Assembly (NCBI GenBank): GCA_035048495.1
Contig: CM068552.1
Span: forward strand, 11,137,501-11,201,500
Direction of reading: 5' to 3'
From: Euptelea pleiosperma
Taxonomy: Eukaryota; Streptophyta; Magnoliopsida; Ranunculales; Eupteleaceae
DNA: 64,000 bases
Position 1 is the stretch's first letter. Every line of letters starts with the position of its first letter. The notes beneath the pieces were generated by a model that saw only the letters and a program-made list of their open reading frames with translations, was not told the DNA's origin and did no database searches. This document shows positions 27,101 to 38,300 of this stretch, piece after piece. The translations under genes and the position numbers were made by a program.

Positions 27101-27744
27101 TTTCATCTTATTTCTAGGTTGGTCCAGGACATGGGGAGAAGAGCACTTGGGGATTGGGTATGCTACTCAACTACGACAATCTCCTTTCATGGACTCTGCA
27201 TCTTTTATGAAATATTAGCACCTTTGGCTTTGACTTGGATTTCCAAATTGAACTGTGTTCATTTACTAAAGCTTCACCAGTTCCATTTGTAATAGTATGG
27301 TACCTTATATATTGAGGTGCTTCTCATATTGAACTAAAGACTAATGTGCCTGTTCTGTTCTTAACAGGAAAGTACACAAATACGGTAAAAGCACAACTGG
27401 CGAGAGCTGGGATATCGTCGTCGATGGGGAAACCTATTATGAGTAAGATCACTTTTTGCTGAATAACTGAAATTTGGGTAATCTGCAATTCCGCTTATAG
27501 CAATTTTATGTATGGAACTCAAAACCATTCCACAAACATAGAGTAAGGATTCAAAATTTCCTTGAAAATATTCTCATACGTTGATAACATTTAAACTTCT
27601 GATGGAAGGGCTGAGCCTCATTATGGATGGGCGGATGTTGTGGGCGACTCTAGCCAGCTGCTATCAATCCAGCCTCGGGAGAGGCCACCTGGTGTCTACC
27701 CAAATCTTGATTTTGGGTCATCTCCACCCACCTCCAGCCAATGA
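9175..27744 (+). CDS. ESV1: EARLY STARVATION 1 (ESV1), starch-granule-associated plastid protein; 11 coding exons
   Basis: Coding exons are 9175-9473, 10968-11059, 11334-11527, 22861-22900, 23026-23107, 23357-23434, 23551-23676, 26183-26304, 27118-27157, 27368-27442 and 27609-27744. Every intron is GT..AG, the phases join without a break, and they total 1284 nt (427 aa plus TGA). Residues 1 to about 60 are Arg/Ser-rich and acid-poor, as in a chloroplast transit peptide. From about residue 140 a tryptophan-rich domain has about 27 Trp, with repeats such as [26 protein letters not shown] and [12 protein letters not shown], then [13 protein letters not shown]. The C-terminus is proline-rich. From family knowledge, ESV1 and its paralogue LESV bind starch glucans in the stroma and influence glucan ordering and the timing of starch turnover. 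The [10 protein letters not shown] and GETYYEAEPHYGW blocks fit ESV1 better than LESV. The start is the first ATG giving the transit peptide. The gene is intact, but intron 3 is 11.3 kb and full of transposons. Confidence 0.92.
9474..10967 (+). other. ESV1 intron 1
   Basis: A 1494-bp intron between GTACTT and ACTGCAG. It is AT-rich with a pyrimidine-rich 3' end. No gene or obvious transposon seen. Confidence 0.8.
11528..13800 (+). other. Left part of ESV1 intron 3
   Basis: Starts GTATTTG after the exon-3 codon ATG. It is about 2.3 kb of T-rich intronic sequence before the LINE. Short frames such as 12434-12640 have no recognisable homology. Confidence 0.7.
13802..13827. repeat. Left edge of a repeat split by the LINE
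   Basis: The G-run phrase 'tagagggggggtgaata' just before the LINE resembles the terminus of a repeat I recall as widespread in plant genomes. Its continuation, 'ggacaatattgaatcc', appears to resume after the LINE poly-A at 15783. This suggests the LINE landed in an older repeat. It is a recognition from memory and was not checked. Confidence 0.35.
13828..15782 (+). mobile_element. 5'-truncated L1-type LINE, decayed
   Basis: Reads in the + direction and ends in a 14-A tail (15768-15781), just after 'ttaccttatc', a typical plant LINE 3' end. The coding remnant starts inside reverse transcriptase. [13 protein letters not shown] and FADDRLIF (about 13930-14110) are the fingers/palm and catalytic [Y/F]ADD region. 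Maturase-like and zinc-binding (zf-RVT) segments follow, with the C-terminal frame 15001-15696 holding [14 protein letters not shown] and [13 protein letters not shown]. Frameshifts near 14235, 14440 and 14580 and a stop near 14917 break the frame, so it is inactive. The endonuclease is absent. The element lies within ESV1 intron 3 in the sense direction. Confidence 0.9.
15783..17270. repeat. Repeat remnant downstream of the LINE
   Basis: About 1.5 kb without genes. It contains 'aacacagagagttatagtgg' text, a short duplicated stretch around 16605-16715 ('cccaagaaagag' twice, about 66 bp apart) and many stops. It probably continues the repeat interrupted by the LINE. Identity uncertain. Confidence 0.4.
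17271..18534. other. Gene-free intron sequence
   Basis: Interior of ESV1 intron 3. A weak MULE family A remnant lies near 17760-17880 ('ccacctattggtgg', 'aatcagcttgattgatgatttc'). The rest is unassigned. Confidence 0.45.
18535..18870 (+). pseudogene. hAT-type transposase zinc-finger fragment
   Basis: The + strand text [14 protein letters not shown]...CLHCKKPFD...H is a BED-type zinc-finger start as found in plant hAT transposases. It is preceded by Ser/Thr/Pro-rich sequence that matches the - strand copy at 20880-21500. Stops and frame changes break it. It is an inverted partner of that copy, with the LTR element between them. Confidence 0.65.
18924..20852. mobile_element. Solo LTR or LTR-like element, 1.93 kb
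   Basis: Begins TGTCACGCCTCGG and ends GGGTATTACA (TG...CA). It is flanked by perfect 5-bp duplications TCTAG (18919-18923 and 20853-20857). That is the signature of an LTR integration. No internal gag/pol, primer-binding site or second LTR is seen, so a solo LTR left by recombination is most likely. It interrupts hAT-derived sequence in ESV1 intron 3. Confidence 0.75.
20880..21500 (-). pseudogene. hAT-type transposase N-terminal fragment
   Basis: On the - strand, residues run [18 protein letters not shown] (zinc finger), [10 protein letters not shown], then [20 protein letters not shown] and [20 protein letters not shown]. This block is characteristic of Ac/RICESLEEPER-like hAT transposases. 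In-frame stops (near 21150 and 21345) and loss of the catalytic C-terminus make it a pseudogene. Confidence 0.8.
21501..22860. other. Right end of ESV1 intron 3
   Basis: AT-rich sequence up to the acceptor TTGACAG at 22860. Around 21760-21900 there is 'atccg/atatcc'-rich text. The - strand frame 22158-22382 is open but matches nothing I recognise, so I leave it uncalled. Confidence 0.5.
24205..24476. repeat. Tandem duplication, period 140 bp
   Basis: 'tatgcttatttacagtattt' occurs at 24214 and 24354. The following text (GAACATTC, then 'agcaccccttgtatgtctac') is repeated with few differences. It lies in ESV1 intron 7. Confidence 0.85.
24894..24938 (+). mobile_element. 45-bp LINE tail with 18-bp target duplication
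   Basis: A tiny insert ending 'cccttttatcgat' plus an A-run is bracketed by perfect 18-bp direct repeats AGAGTACAAAACAAAGCA (24876-24893 and 24939-24956). Target-primed reverse transcription with extreme 5' truncation explains this. The 3' text resembles the tail of the LINE at 15740-15781. Confidence 0.85.
26305..27117 (+). other. ESV1 intron 8
   Basis: AT-rich 813-bp intron from GTATGTC to TTTCTAG. Nothing else seen. Confidence 0.8.
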
Positions 27745-29356
27745 CCCACCAGACTCTCCTTCCCCCTCTTCACAATGAAGACCTGTTTCTCATGTTCCAT
27801 TTTTTTCTTGGCAGTTGAAAATATTTATTGCACTCCATTTTTTAATGGTATAAGGCTCCTCTTGTAACAAAATCGAAGAACTGATTGCTCTTTAATTTAT
27901 TCATTCTTTCGATTTTCAGCATATGGCTGCTATCAACCTTATCCCTTCACTTAACACTGGTGTGAGCACATTTGACTGATTTGGATTGCTAAAGATGGAT
28001 TTAATGATGTAGCTACTTTTTTTAGTATCACGGAGTATCCGGGCCTCTTAGAGCACCTGACTAAGTCCCCGCAGACATGGGTAAGGCCACCACCCACACC
28101 GCATCAGGCAGACACTGGGAAAACCCTGGCTGGTGGCTGGCCCCAAGGGGGAGGGGATTTGAACTCAGGACCTCTGCTTCCTGAGCCACATCCTGGCAGT
28201 GTAGCTTTTTCTTTTCCACACCAACTGTATAGCTACTGATATAGTTTGTATACTTTAATGATCGAGGACAACCATTCAATAGTCTGCTTATCCTTTTCAA
28301 TTGGTTGGAGTTTGAAAGGCTTTCAAGATGAGCTAAGCAATAGCAATCTTGGGCAATCCTATTTTTAGAAATGTCGAATTATGTTGGCGCTTGGCAGAAC
28401 TGTTAGTTATCATTTTTCATGTTTTTGGACATTTTTCTTCACAGGCACCGATAGGAGTCCACTTGGGCTGAGCTAGGACAACAGGCACCCAAGCCAATTC
28501 ATCTTTGTGCTGGGTTTGGGCATATATTTTTCCTAAAAATAAGCTTAGGACTATACTGAGTCAATGGCCCAGCAATATCTTGTTTCGGGCCAGGTTTGTG
28601 CCTTATTTATTGTAGTCTGTGATAGGCCAGGTTGGGCTCAGGCTTACCTTGGTGTGGACCCAAGCCTGGATATATGCCCCCTGGAACCGGTCTATGATAC
28701 AGAATTCTGTGCCAAAATTTTAACATTTCCGCACACATGGCGCTCTTTTGGGTCCATTGATCGCATGAATGTTTTGATCTACACCTTGGTGGACCCAGAC
28801 ACCAAAAATAATGTGATTGGTGATTTCAATCCATTGGATTTGAGCACTTTTCATCATGGGCTTCTTGAATAGGTCCGTGGGTTGGTACAACACATTTAAA
28901 CCGTATGGCAAAAAGAGATCAGGGTTTTGGATACAGTAGTGAAAATTTTATAAAAATTGAAGGTTGATATTGACGGTAGAAATGCAATAAATGAAAGGAT
29001 ATATAGGTGCTACGTGGATGAGGATGGTCCATGTGGCAGATCCAGAGGGTCCTCTTATCAGATTGAGAGACAACATGGTACAGAAGGGCATGATGTCCGT
29101 CCGCACCTTTCAAGAAAATCTTTTCCCGTTTCATAAAATCCCTCATTTCAAATTACTCATGATCATAATAATCCCTGTAAATCGCATTTTTTTCATGGTT
29201 ATAATGTGATACAAAAATGGGATTTTGTACAACTTTACTGCTGAGGCTTTATGTACAGAAGATAACAGGCGTGACAAGGGCTCAAAGAATTCGATGAAAG
29301 AATGGGTTGGGTACAATACAATGAAAAAACACTTGTCAAGGGGGCTGCAGTTTCAT
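27745..29356. other. Convergent intergenic region
   Basis: About 1.6 kb between the stop codons of ESV1 (+) and the O-fucosyltransferase gene (-), so it holds both 3' UTRs. Besides the SINE it has a decayed MULE family A piece at about 28700-28880 ('ccttggtggaccc', 'aaaaataatgtgattggtgatttc'). No AATAAA signal is placed with confidence. Confidence 0.6.
28015..28199 (-). mobile_element. tRNA-derived SINE
   Basis: Read on the - strand, an A-box-like TGGCTCAGGAAG and a B-box-like GAGTTCAAATCC lie near the head. A short A-run marks the tail (T-run 28017-28023 on +). Direct repeats TGTAGCT flank it (28008-28014 and 28200-28206). It lies in the intergenic space after ESV1. A functional tRNA is ruled out because no cloverleaf can be drawn. 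Confidence 0.7.
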
Positions 29357-32300
29357 CTAGTCTGAGAGCATCTCTTCCAACTCAGGTTGTTCCTCAGATT
29401 TTAGAAAAAAATCGTAATCCAAATACGCCCCATTGGACAATTCTTTCCCATTTTGATTCTCCCCATAATCTGTATCTGGCCAGTCTGATTCATCATCAAT
29501 AAACTGGTCATCGGTTGTTTCACCAATATCTTTGCTTGCATTATTCCCATTCGCAATTTTATGACTGGCCCTAGTTAGAGTTCCGAAACCTGAATCTGCC
29601 GTTGCCTTGGCCTTGGCCTCAGAATCTTCACAAATGCAGGAGGAAGGGTTCTCATGAAATTCACCCCTGCCTGGTCTTACCTCATTCGGCTCTCCCATGA
29701 AGCCTCTCTGATGAGTACGGACCCTAGAGGAAAATGCTTCCCAGGTCATGTTAACTCTGTTCAGAAACAAAGAAGACAGTTTTCTAGCATTTGGACGAAT
29801 TGTACGCTTGTGTCCAAAGTATCTCCTGCAATGAAAAAGTTGTGCATAAAGTCAATCACCAGTTTGAGTTACATGAGTCCTATTCAAGGAAACAAACCAC
29901 CATCATACCTTCGACCGGCTAACATTCTAGCCATGTTTCCATTGTTGTTGGTCACAAATACATCACTCTCATCGCAAACGATGAAGTCAAGTGCAGCCAT
30001 TCGGGAAGAAAATGAGGAGAATGGTGCCAACTCCTTGCTAGCTATAGTCTCTTTCGAATGGAAATTTGGAAAGAGTGTTTTGAGAGGTCCCAATGTATCT
30101 TCGCCTCCATATACTTCACCAGATGCCACATATATGTGAACATCACTGCCAAATCCTAGTGCTCTTAGCATAAGACCAACCTCCTCAGGTGTGAGTGGGC
30201 ATTTTCCATGTCTCCGTTCTTTATCCGGGTTGCTTGTCTGCATATCATTTAAAAAGACAGCTGAGGCATGTTCCACTTGTTTTAAAGGTTTCACGATCTT
30301 TGACCAACCACTCAAACTTCAAAGCCTTACATGTAAAGTCTTCCACCTCTTGCGTATTGCACCCAGCTCCCTCCTTTCCTTATCTCCTCCACCATAATAG
30401 CATCCAGAGAATGCAAGCATATCAGGTTCGAATCTGACACGGGAAACATTTATCTGTGTCAAGAAACTTTTATCATTCTATTCCCTAGTCTTTACAGAAT
30501 TTAATAGAAAGAAAAGATGTGATAGCTATCCCAGGGCCATTATAGTGCAATAACCCTAAGTTTCCCTACTGTAGATGATACATGCTTAATGATCTGGACC
30601 TTCTGACGGGCCACGTTTTGAACTGCATGCCACTCAAAAAAATAACTTTCAAATCATCCAATCAGCACACCTTTCTATCCACTTTAATGGTCGTGTTATT
30701 ATTGACCATTCAAAACTAGATAAATGGATTGCATAGTTAGAAATACCCATTGAGAGTTATTTTCAAGACTATGTCCAATTCAAGACGTGGTCCATCAATT
30801 GGAGAGCCTGAATCACTAGCATGTTAAAAGAATTATGTAGTAGAGACACAGGGTAATTATCTGAATGATCCCAGGGTTGTCATACTATTTCTCTTTCTTC
30901 TTATAACCTCAAAGAAATTATACAGAATACATGATGGTCGAATAAGGCAGATGGACAAAGTCAAGTGAAGAGGTACTTTAAATGAAACTAGAAATCAATA
31001 CCAACAATATACCCATAAATGCTTTCACCTTAAGTGCAGGGCAATAAAATGCCTACTTCTCATCCTCATCCTCTGGACCAACTTTTGACCCATGTTAAGT
31101 ATAGGACGAGTGAATTTCAAAGCATGGTAGTTAACTCTACATCTCAACTTTTGTAAATCTTTATCCAACTTATTTGCAAGCCTGTAATCAAACTTGGTTA
31201 GCTGCACAGCCTGTGCCACAAAAATGAAGGCCCGTAAGTGTCACATAATATTTGAACCGAGCCATTTGATTCTCCATAGAACAGAAACTTCTTCATATCA
31301 TCAAAAATAAATTCATTCAAGCCAAATATGGAGAACAAAACATCAACTAAAATCAAGATCATGGGCCCCTCCAGTATCACCGGGGAAAGAATCCCCAATA
31401 AAATTTGACGATAGGTTGGCTAGATGAACCAAAATTGAGCTTGCATCCTGACACTCTTGGAGAATCTTAAACGGAACAAATTTGAAAAGATCCTAAATTT
31501 CTGGAAAATCTTCAATGAGGTTGAATGTACTTAAGACTCGCACACAAATAATATTCGACTTGGACCCATCAAAATCCCTTTCATATTCAATCCATGGGAT
31601 AACAATTTGTTATTTACATAATAGTACTTTAAAGGCTCAGATATCTTCATGTTTGTGAAGCTCGAAAATGAGGAACAAACTCAACCAAAAGAGGCTGAAT
31701 ACCCTTGCATTCCGAAAATACAACTTTAAGTAAATCAAGCAAAGAATATAGCAGAGCAAGAGCTCAATGCAATTTTCCTTTCAAATATAGGCTGAAAATG
31801 AGTGGACAATTGAAAAGGAGGATCTAGCCCTTGATATCACTACCGTCACCTGGATTGAAATGGGTGACCCTTTGTAGAACAAAAGGGCTCTAGTGATCAA
31901 TGCATGTCAATGATATGTCAGAAATGTATTTTTTGGTATTCTTTTAATTGCTAAATCTCATAATTAATGAATTGATAGTTCTGAAACATCTCTTTCATGT
32001 GCCCTATGGAACTGAGTGACTGGGAAAGACAAGAACCAAGAGGAAGAAGAATATGTTTCTCACCAGAATCCCGGGAAAAAGAAGAGGATAACATTACTTG
32101 AATTTAAGGATGACAGTGATGATATGGAATAAAACACTACAACCCAGGTCAAATGAAATTGAACCTCAGTAATTACCAACTTTGTGTGTTCATACGGTAA
32201 ATTTCATATTAGCAGATGTCTGATACGGACAAAAAATAATAATAATATAATATTGGATGGCCAATCACGAAATTATTTTTTGTATTTTCATGACTTTCAG

Positions 32301-35300
32301 GATAAATTTTCTAATTTGAATATTAAAAATTGTAAGATTTACTATTCTATTTGATTCAACCCCTAATGCAATTAGGCAATGGTTCTTATACTCAGGACAT
32401 TGACTTTACAGTCTCCATCAGGACACATTGTTTGAGGTGTTCTAATTATACTTTATCTATTCTATATGGATATTATGGTTAAGACACCTGTTAGTTGTCT
32501 ATGAATATTAAATGTCATATTCTGCCACATAAGTTACATGTGTAAGTATGTTCGTGCACATGTGCGCCTGTGTGCTTGCTTGAGTGTGTACATGTATGCA
32601 CATGCATGTGTTTGTTGTTTATAACTTAAAAGTTGAATTTGAAGCTTATTCTTCACCAAACCTTGTTACAGAACTTCAAAGACAAGTCCACAGTTTGATT
32701 GGCTAGCTGAATCTGACAGACTAACACTTTTTTTTATAAAACCAATAAAAAAGAACCAAAGATCCAAGCCTAGAAAAAATAAAACAGTGCAGCTTCTAGG
32801 GAATTGAGCACTTACATGCCTTTTTAAAAGAACAGGTAACACACGATTTTGATAGCATCTTGCAGTGCACTTCCTTGGAACACGCATGGTATATGGAGTC
32901 AAAGCTTTCCCTCCCTTCTTTGGGAGCTGCTTTATGATCTTAACATCTTTTGAAAGAAATGATATAAACCAATCAACATCAAAGATCTCAGTAAAATTGC
33001 TGCAGAAGACATAGAAGATATTTCACTCTTTGGACTAGAACAACCACATCTAATAACAATCTGTTAATTGCACAATGAGACAGAAAGGATACATAGCTCA
33101 TAACAAACCTAGCATCCTTCCAAAAAGATTTCTGGTCTAGCTTTGGAACAACAAGAGTAGCATTCAAAATGCGGGCTGCAACAACAGCATCTGTTATCTG
33201 CAAATGTAATAGGATACTAAGTTTAGCATCAACAATCTAACAGCAGAAGTTCGTAAACCCAATCAATCATGATGGTCATAAGAAGTGTGCATCACTATGG
33301 AGGATAGGTGATTCAAAGGATCTTATTATCACTGACGATTCCGCATTGCAGTGAGCTATTCACTAGAACATATCATATTTACATCTACACATTATATGAC
33401 TTATCCCTCATTTTCTGGCCATAACTCAGCACAAAAATCAAACATCTAATATCTTTTGAACACGTAAAAGAACAGCAAAGCAGCTTTGCTTTGCCTTCAA
33501 GGTGAGGTAAAAGAAAGCCCGAGGCATAAAATGTTGTCAGGGACCTACTTGTAATATCTTATATTCTACAGGGGGCCCTTGTAATATTGTAAAACTTCAC
33601 TTAATATATATATTGGGTGAAATCGTGTAGGTTATTCTAAGCTCTACACGATTTCTCCTCTTCCCCCAATTCTCTTCTCCTCTCCTCTCTTCCATCTCTA
33701 ACCCTAATCTCTTATTCTGGTTACGATCCAAGATTACAACATGGTATCAGAGCATGGTTATGTAACCATGGCTCAATCCTAGAGGTCTAAAGAACCTTAG
33801 GGATTGCGAAATTCGATGCGAAGGGCTTTTCAAAGAAGGAGATCATCTCCCATGGATAGCCGCAGGCTTTAGAAGAGTCTGAAACCCTAGCCGCCCACTC
33901 CAAAAGGTTGGAGAGGTTCTCCCAGGCCTAGCCGCCCACTCCAGAAGCCTGGAGAAGAGCTATCAGGCATAGCCGCCCACTCCAGAAGCCTGGAGAAGAG
34001 CCACCAAGCCTAGCCGCCCCTTCCAAAAGGTCAGAGAAGACCCTCTGGACCTAGCCGCAGGTCTCAGAGGCGTCCAGAACCTCTCCCTAGTGCTACCGCA
34101 CCTATCCAGGAACCTTTTTTAGGTCCTCGGAACCATTCACAAGTTTCCCGCGGGTGGTTTTTTCTTCAATAGAAAATCTATAAAGGAGTTGTTCCAAAAA
34201 TGCCTGAATCCTGCGAGCAACGATGATTTGCACCTCCACAGCAGCAATTCGGGTGATTTCTTTTCAGAAAAGTCTTCTCTACTACCATGAGTACATCTGA
34301 GGAGTCATATTCTGCCAAGTCAGAGATTATTGTTGCCCCACCCAGTCTGGGAAGTCATGGTGATCACAGCCCGGGCCTACAGATCACTACGGTGAAACTC
34401 GACGGGACCAATTACCTCGCATGGTCTCAATCTGCCAAGATGTACATCACCGGACGAGGCAAAGCCGGCTATATCACTGGACGCGTCACTACACCTGATT
34501 CCTCCGATGCTGCGTTTGAGAAGTGGGAAGCGGAAAACTCGATGGTCATGTCATGGCTGCTTCACTCCATGCATCCATCGATCAGCACAGGCTTCCTCTT
34601 TCTCCCGACTGCCAAGGATATATGGGACACTGCATCTCAGACCTACTCCCAAGATGGGAATTTTGCTAGGATGTATGAACTTCAGCAGGAGATAGCACAT
34701 CTGAAGCAAGGCGATCTTCCTTTGGGATCATACTACGCTGCGTTACGCAGCAAGTGGGAAGAGGTAGATCACTACCAGACCTACACCCCTGCATGTACCA
34801 AGGATGCTACGGAGTTCCGGAAGATGATTGTGCGCGGACGCATATTCGAGTTTCTTGGCGGCTTGAACCAGAGCTATGAATAGGTTCGAGCAAACATCTT
34901 GGGCAGAGATCCACCGCCGTCGACCATTGCACAGGTCTACTCCTACATCCAGAGCGAGGACAGCAGGAGGAGAGCCATGAGCTCTAAAACAGATGCTGAT
35001 GTTCCTTTATCTGAAAAGTCTGCCTAGGTCACTCAGAAATTGAGCAAACCCCCATCCAAGAAGGATGGGGATCTTGATGATCGTGATCGACTCAGATGTG
35101 ATCACTGTGGCAAGCGTCGCCACACTCGGGAGACCTGTTGGAGTCTTCATGGTCGTCCCGCGCAGTTCTCTGGGGGGAAGCAAGGCTCCTCAAAGAAGCC
35201 CTCTGGTAGCAAACATGGAACCTCAGCTGCTCGTGCCACCAGTCAAAATTCCTCTGATGTGACCCCTTCCTCTGGGCAGTCCAACACCTTCTTTAGCATG

Positions 35301-38300
35301 GACATTGACAAGCTTCGACAATTACTTACTCAGCTTGATGGCCCTTCCCCACCTACATCATCCTTTGCTCAGACAGGTATATCCCATTCAGCCCACCATG
35401 TGTCTACGGCACCCATTGGTCCTTCTTGGATCATTGATTCTGGTGCCTCCGATCATATGACTGGTATGCCATCCCTTTTCTCCACCTATAATATCTGCTC
35501 GGATAAGGACAAGGTCCGTGTAGCCGATGGCACCTTCTCCTCTATCTCAGGGAAGGGCACTATCTCTGCCACACCTACTTTGTCTTTATCCTCTGTACTT
35601 CATGTTCCTAAATTCACTACTAACCTGCTTTCTGTTAGCCATCTTACTAAGAGCCTAAACTACAGTGTTACCTTTTTTCCTACTCACTGTGTTTTTCAAG
35701 ACTTGGAGACGAGGTGGATGATTGGCGGTGGTCGTGAGGATGGTAGATTGTACCTGCTCGATAGCCAGCCGACTTCATATTCTGTTGCACATCAGTCTAG
35801 TGCCAATGTCAGTAGTTCTAGCGTTAATAAAGACCTGTTAATGCGATGGCATAACAGGCTAGGTCATTTACCGCTTTCAGTCATGAAGAGTCTGTTACCT
35901 TAGTTTGCGTCTATTCCATTTTTTGAGTTCAACTGTGAAACTTGTGTACTTGCAAAACAATGTCGGGTGTCTTTTCCAACCAGTAATAAAAAAAGTACGT
36001 TTCCTTTACAGCTTGTGCACTCTGATGTTTGGGGACCCAATCCCACCACTTCTATCTTTGGTTTTCGCTACTTTGTGGTTTTTGTGGATGACTACAGCCG
36101 TTACACTTGGATCTACCTTATGAAATCAAAAAATGAGGTACATACTATCTTTCAGACCTTCCATAAAATGGCGTGCAATCAATTGGGCACCACCCTAAAA
36201 GTCCTACGCACTGACAATGGGGGGAAATACATGTACAGTGGCCTTGTCTCCTATTTTGAAGAACATGAAATTCTTCATCAGACTTCATGTGCCGATACAC
36301 CTCAACAAAATGGGACCGCTGAGCGAAAGCATCGCCATGTCCTGGAGGTTGCTAGGGCACTTCTTCTTGGTACTCGGGTACCCAAGGGTTATTGGGCTGA
36401 CGCTGTGTTGACGGCATCCTACTTGATAAATCAGATGCCCTCTCATGTCTTGGGGTCAAAGTCTCCCCTTTCACTCATGTTTCCTTCCTGTCCTGTGTTC
36501 TCCATTCCACCTAAGGTCTTTGGTTGTATTTGCTATGTTCACGCCCATCACAGGAAGGACAAGTTAGATCCGAAAGCCGTCCGATGTGTGTTCCTTGGCT
36601 ATTCGTCCACTCAGAAGGGATATCGGTGTTTCCATCCCTCTACCGGTCGTCGGTTTGTTTCTCTAGATGTTACATTTTTTGAGAGTCTTCCCTTCTTCTC
36701 AGTTGATCGGACTTCTCTTCAGGGGGAGCTTGGGAGTATTGACGAGAGTCCGATACCTCCACAGGGGGAGATTCCTCAACCAGTACCCCTTGATTTGCTT
36801 GATGAGTCTCATGTACCCTTGTCCTTATCTCCTACTGACACTGTGTCACAGGATCCGCAGCTGAAGACATATGCCAGACGACGTCAAAAAGAGAAACAGT
36901 CCACCATCCAAGCTCACTGCCAGGAAATCCAACTCGATCCAGGTAATCGTGTCCTCAGTGATCCTCATGATGATATGTCTGTTGCTCCTACTATCCTTCC
37001 CAAAGACATTGATGTACCTATTGCTCATCGGAAGGGTGTTCGGAACTGTGTTACCAAGCACCCTATCTCTCACTTTGTTTCCTATCAACAGCTCTCACCA
37101 TCCTACAAGGCATTTGCTACTTCCCTATCCAGTGTCGCTCTGCCATCCGGTGTCTCAGATGCCCTCAGCCAGCCTCAGTGGAAAGCAACCATGCTAGAGG
37201 AGATGACAGCTCTAGAAAAGAATGGTACTTGGGATTTGGTTCCATTGCCTAGAGGAAAGAAACCCGTGGGGTGCAAGTGGGTATATACAGTGAAATACAA
37301 AGCAGATGGAAGCATCGACAGGTACAAGGCCCGTCTCGTTGCAAAAGGGTACACACAGACTTATGGGATTGACTACCAAGAGACGTTTGCTCCAGTGGCC
37401 AAGATGAACTCAGTTCGAGTTCTGTTATCTCTCGCGGCAAACTTTTCTTGGCCCCTTCACCAGTTAGATGTCAAGAATGCCTTCCTCCATGGTGATCTAG
37501 AGGAAGACGTCTACATGACAGGTCCTCCGGGGTTCAGTCCGACTGGGAGTAAGGAACTTGTATGCAGACTGAAGAAAGCCTTGTATGGGCTTAAACAGTC
37601 ACCAAGGGCTTGGTTCGAGAGGTTCAGTTCCGCAGTCAAGAAGATTGGCTACTCGCAGAGTCAGGCGGACCACACTCTCTTCATTAAGAGAAGTCAAGGT
37701 CGTCTTACTGCTCTTATTGTATATGTGGATGATATCGTGGTCACAGGAGATGACCCAAATGAGGTTTGTAGATTGAAAAAATACATCGGCACAGAGATCG
37801 AAATCAAGGATCTGGGAACCTTGAGATACTTTCTGGGCATTGAGGTTGCTAGGTCAAAGCAGGGTGTGTTTATCTCACAGAGAAAGTATGTACTTGATCT
37901 CCTTCGAGAGTCAGGAAACTTGGGAGCTAAACCAGCTGATACACCTATAGAGCAGCAACATCGGCTGAATCCTGTTAATGGGGATCCCATTGCTGATGCA
38001 GGCCAGTTCAAGAGACTTGTTGGGCGTCTCATCTACCTTTCGCTGACACGATCAGATATTGCATACGCAGTCAGTGTCATCAGTCAATTCATGTCATCAG
38101 TCAGTTCATGCATGCCCCTCGCTCTCCACATCTTGAGGCAGTACACCGAGTGTTACGCTATCTTAAGGGGGCTCCAGGGAAGGGTCTCCTGTTTAGTAAG
38201 AATGGACACCTGCAAGTTGAAGCTTATACAGACGCTGACTGGGCAGGTTCAGTCACTGACAGACGTTCCACATCAGGGTACTGCACGTATGTGGGAGGTA

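Noticed and set aside
27581..27778. Plus-strand 65-codon frame over the last ESV1 exon
   Set aside because: It is in a different frame from the spliced gene, which reads GEAEPHYGW-type sequence and stops at TGA 27742-27744.
28141..28199. Possible tRNA gene on the minus strand
   Set aside because: A- and B-box-like motifs are present, but no cloverleaf with a 7-bp acceptor stem can be drawn. The A-tail and TGTAGCT duplications indicate a SINE.
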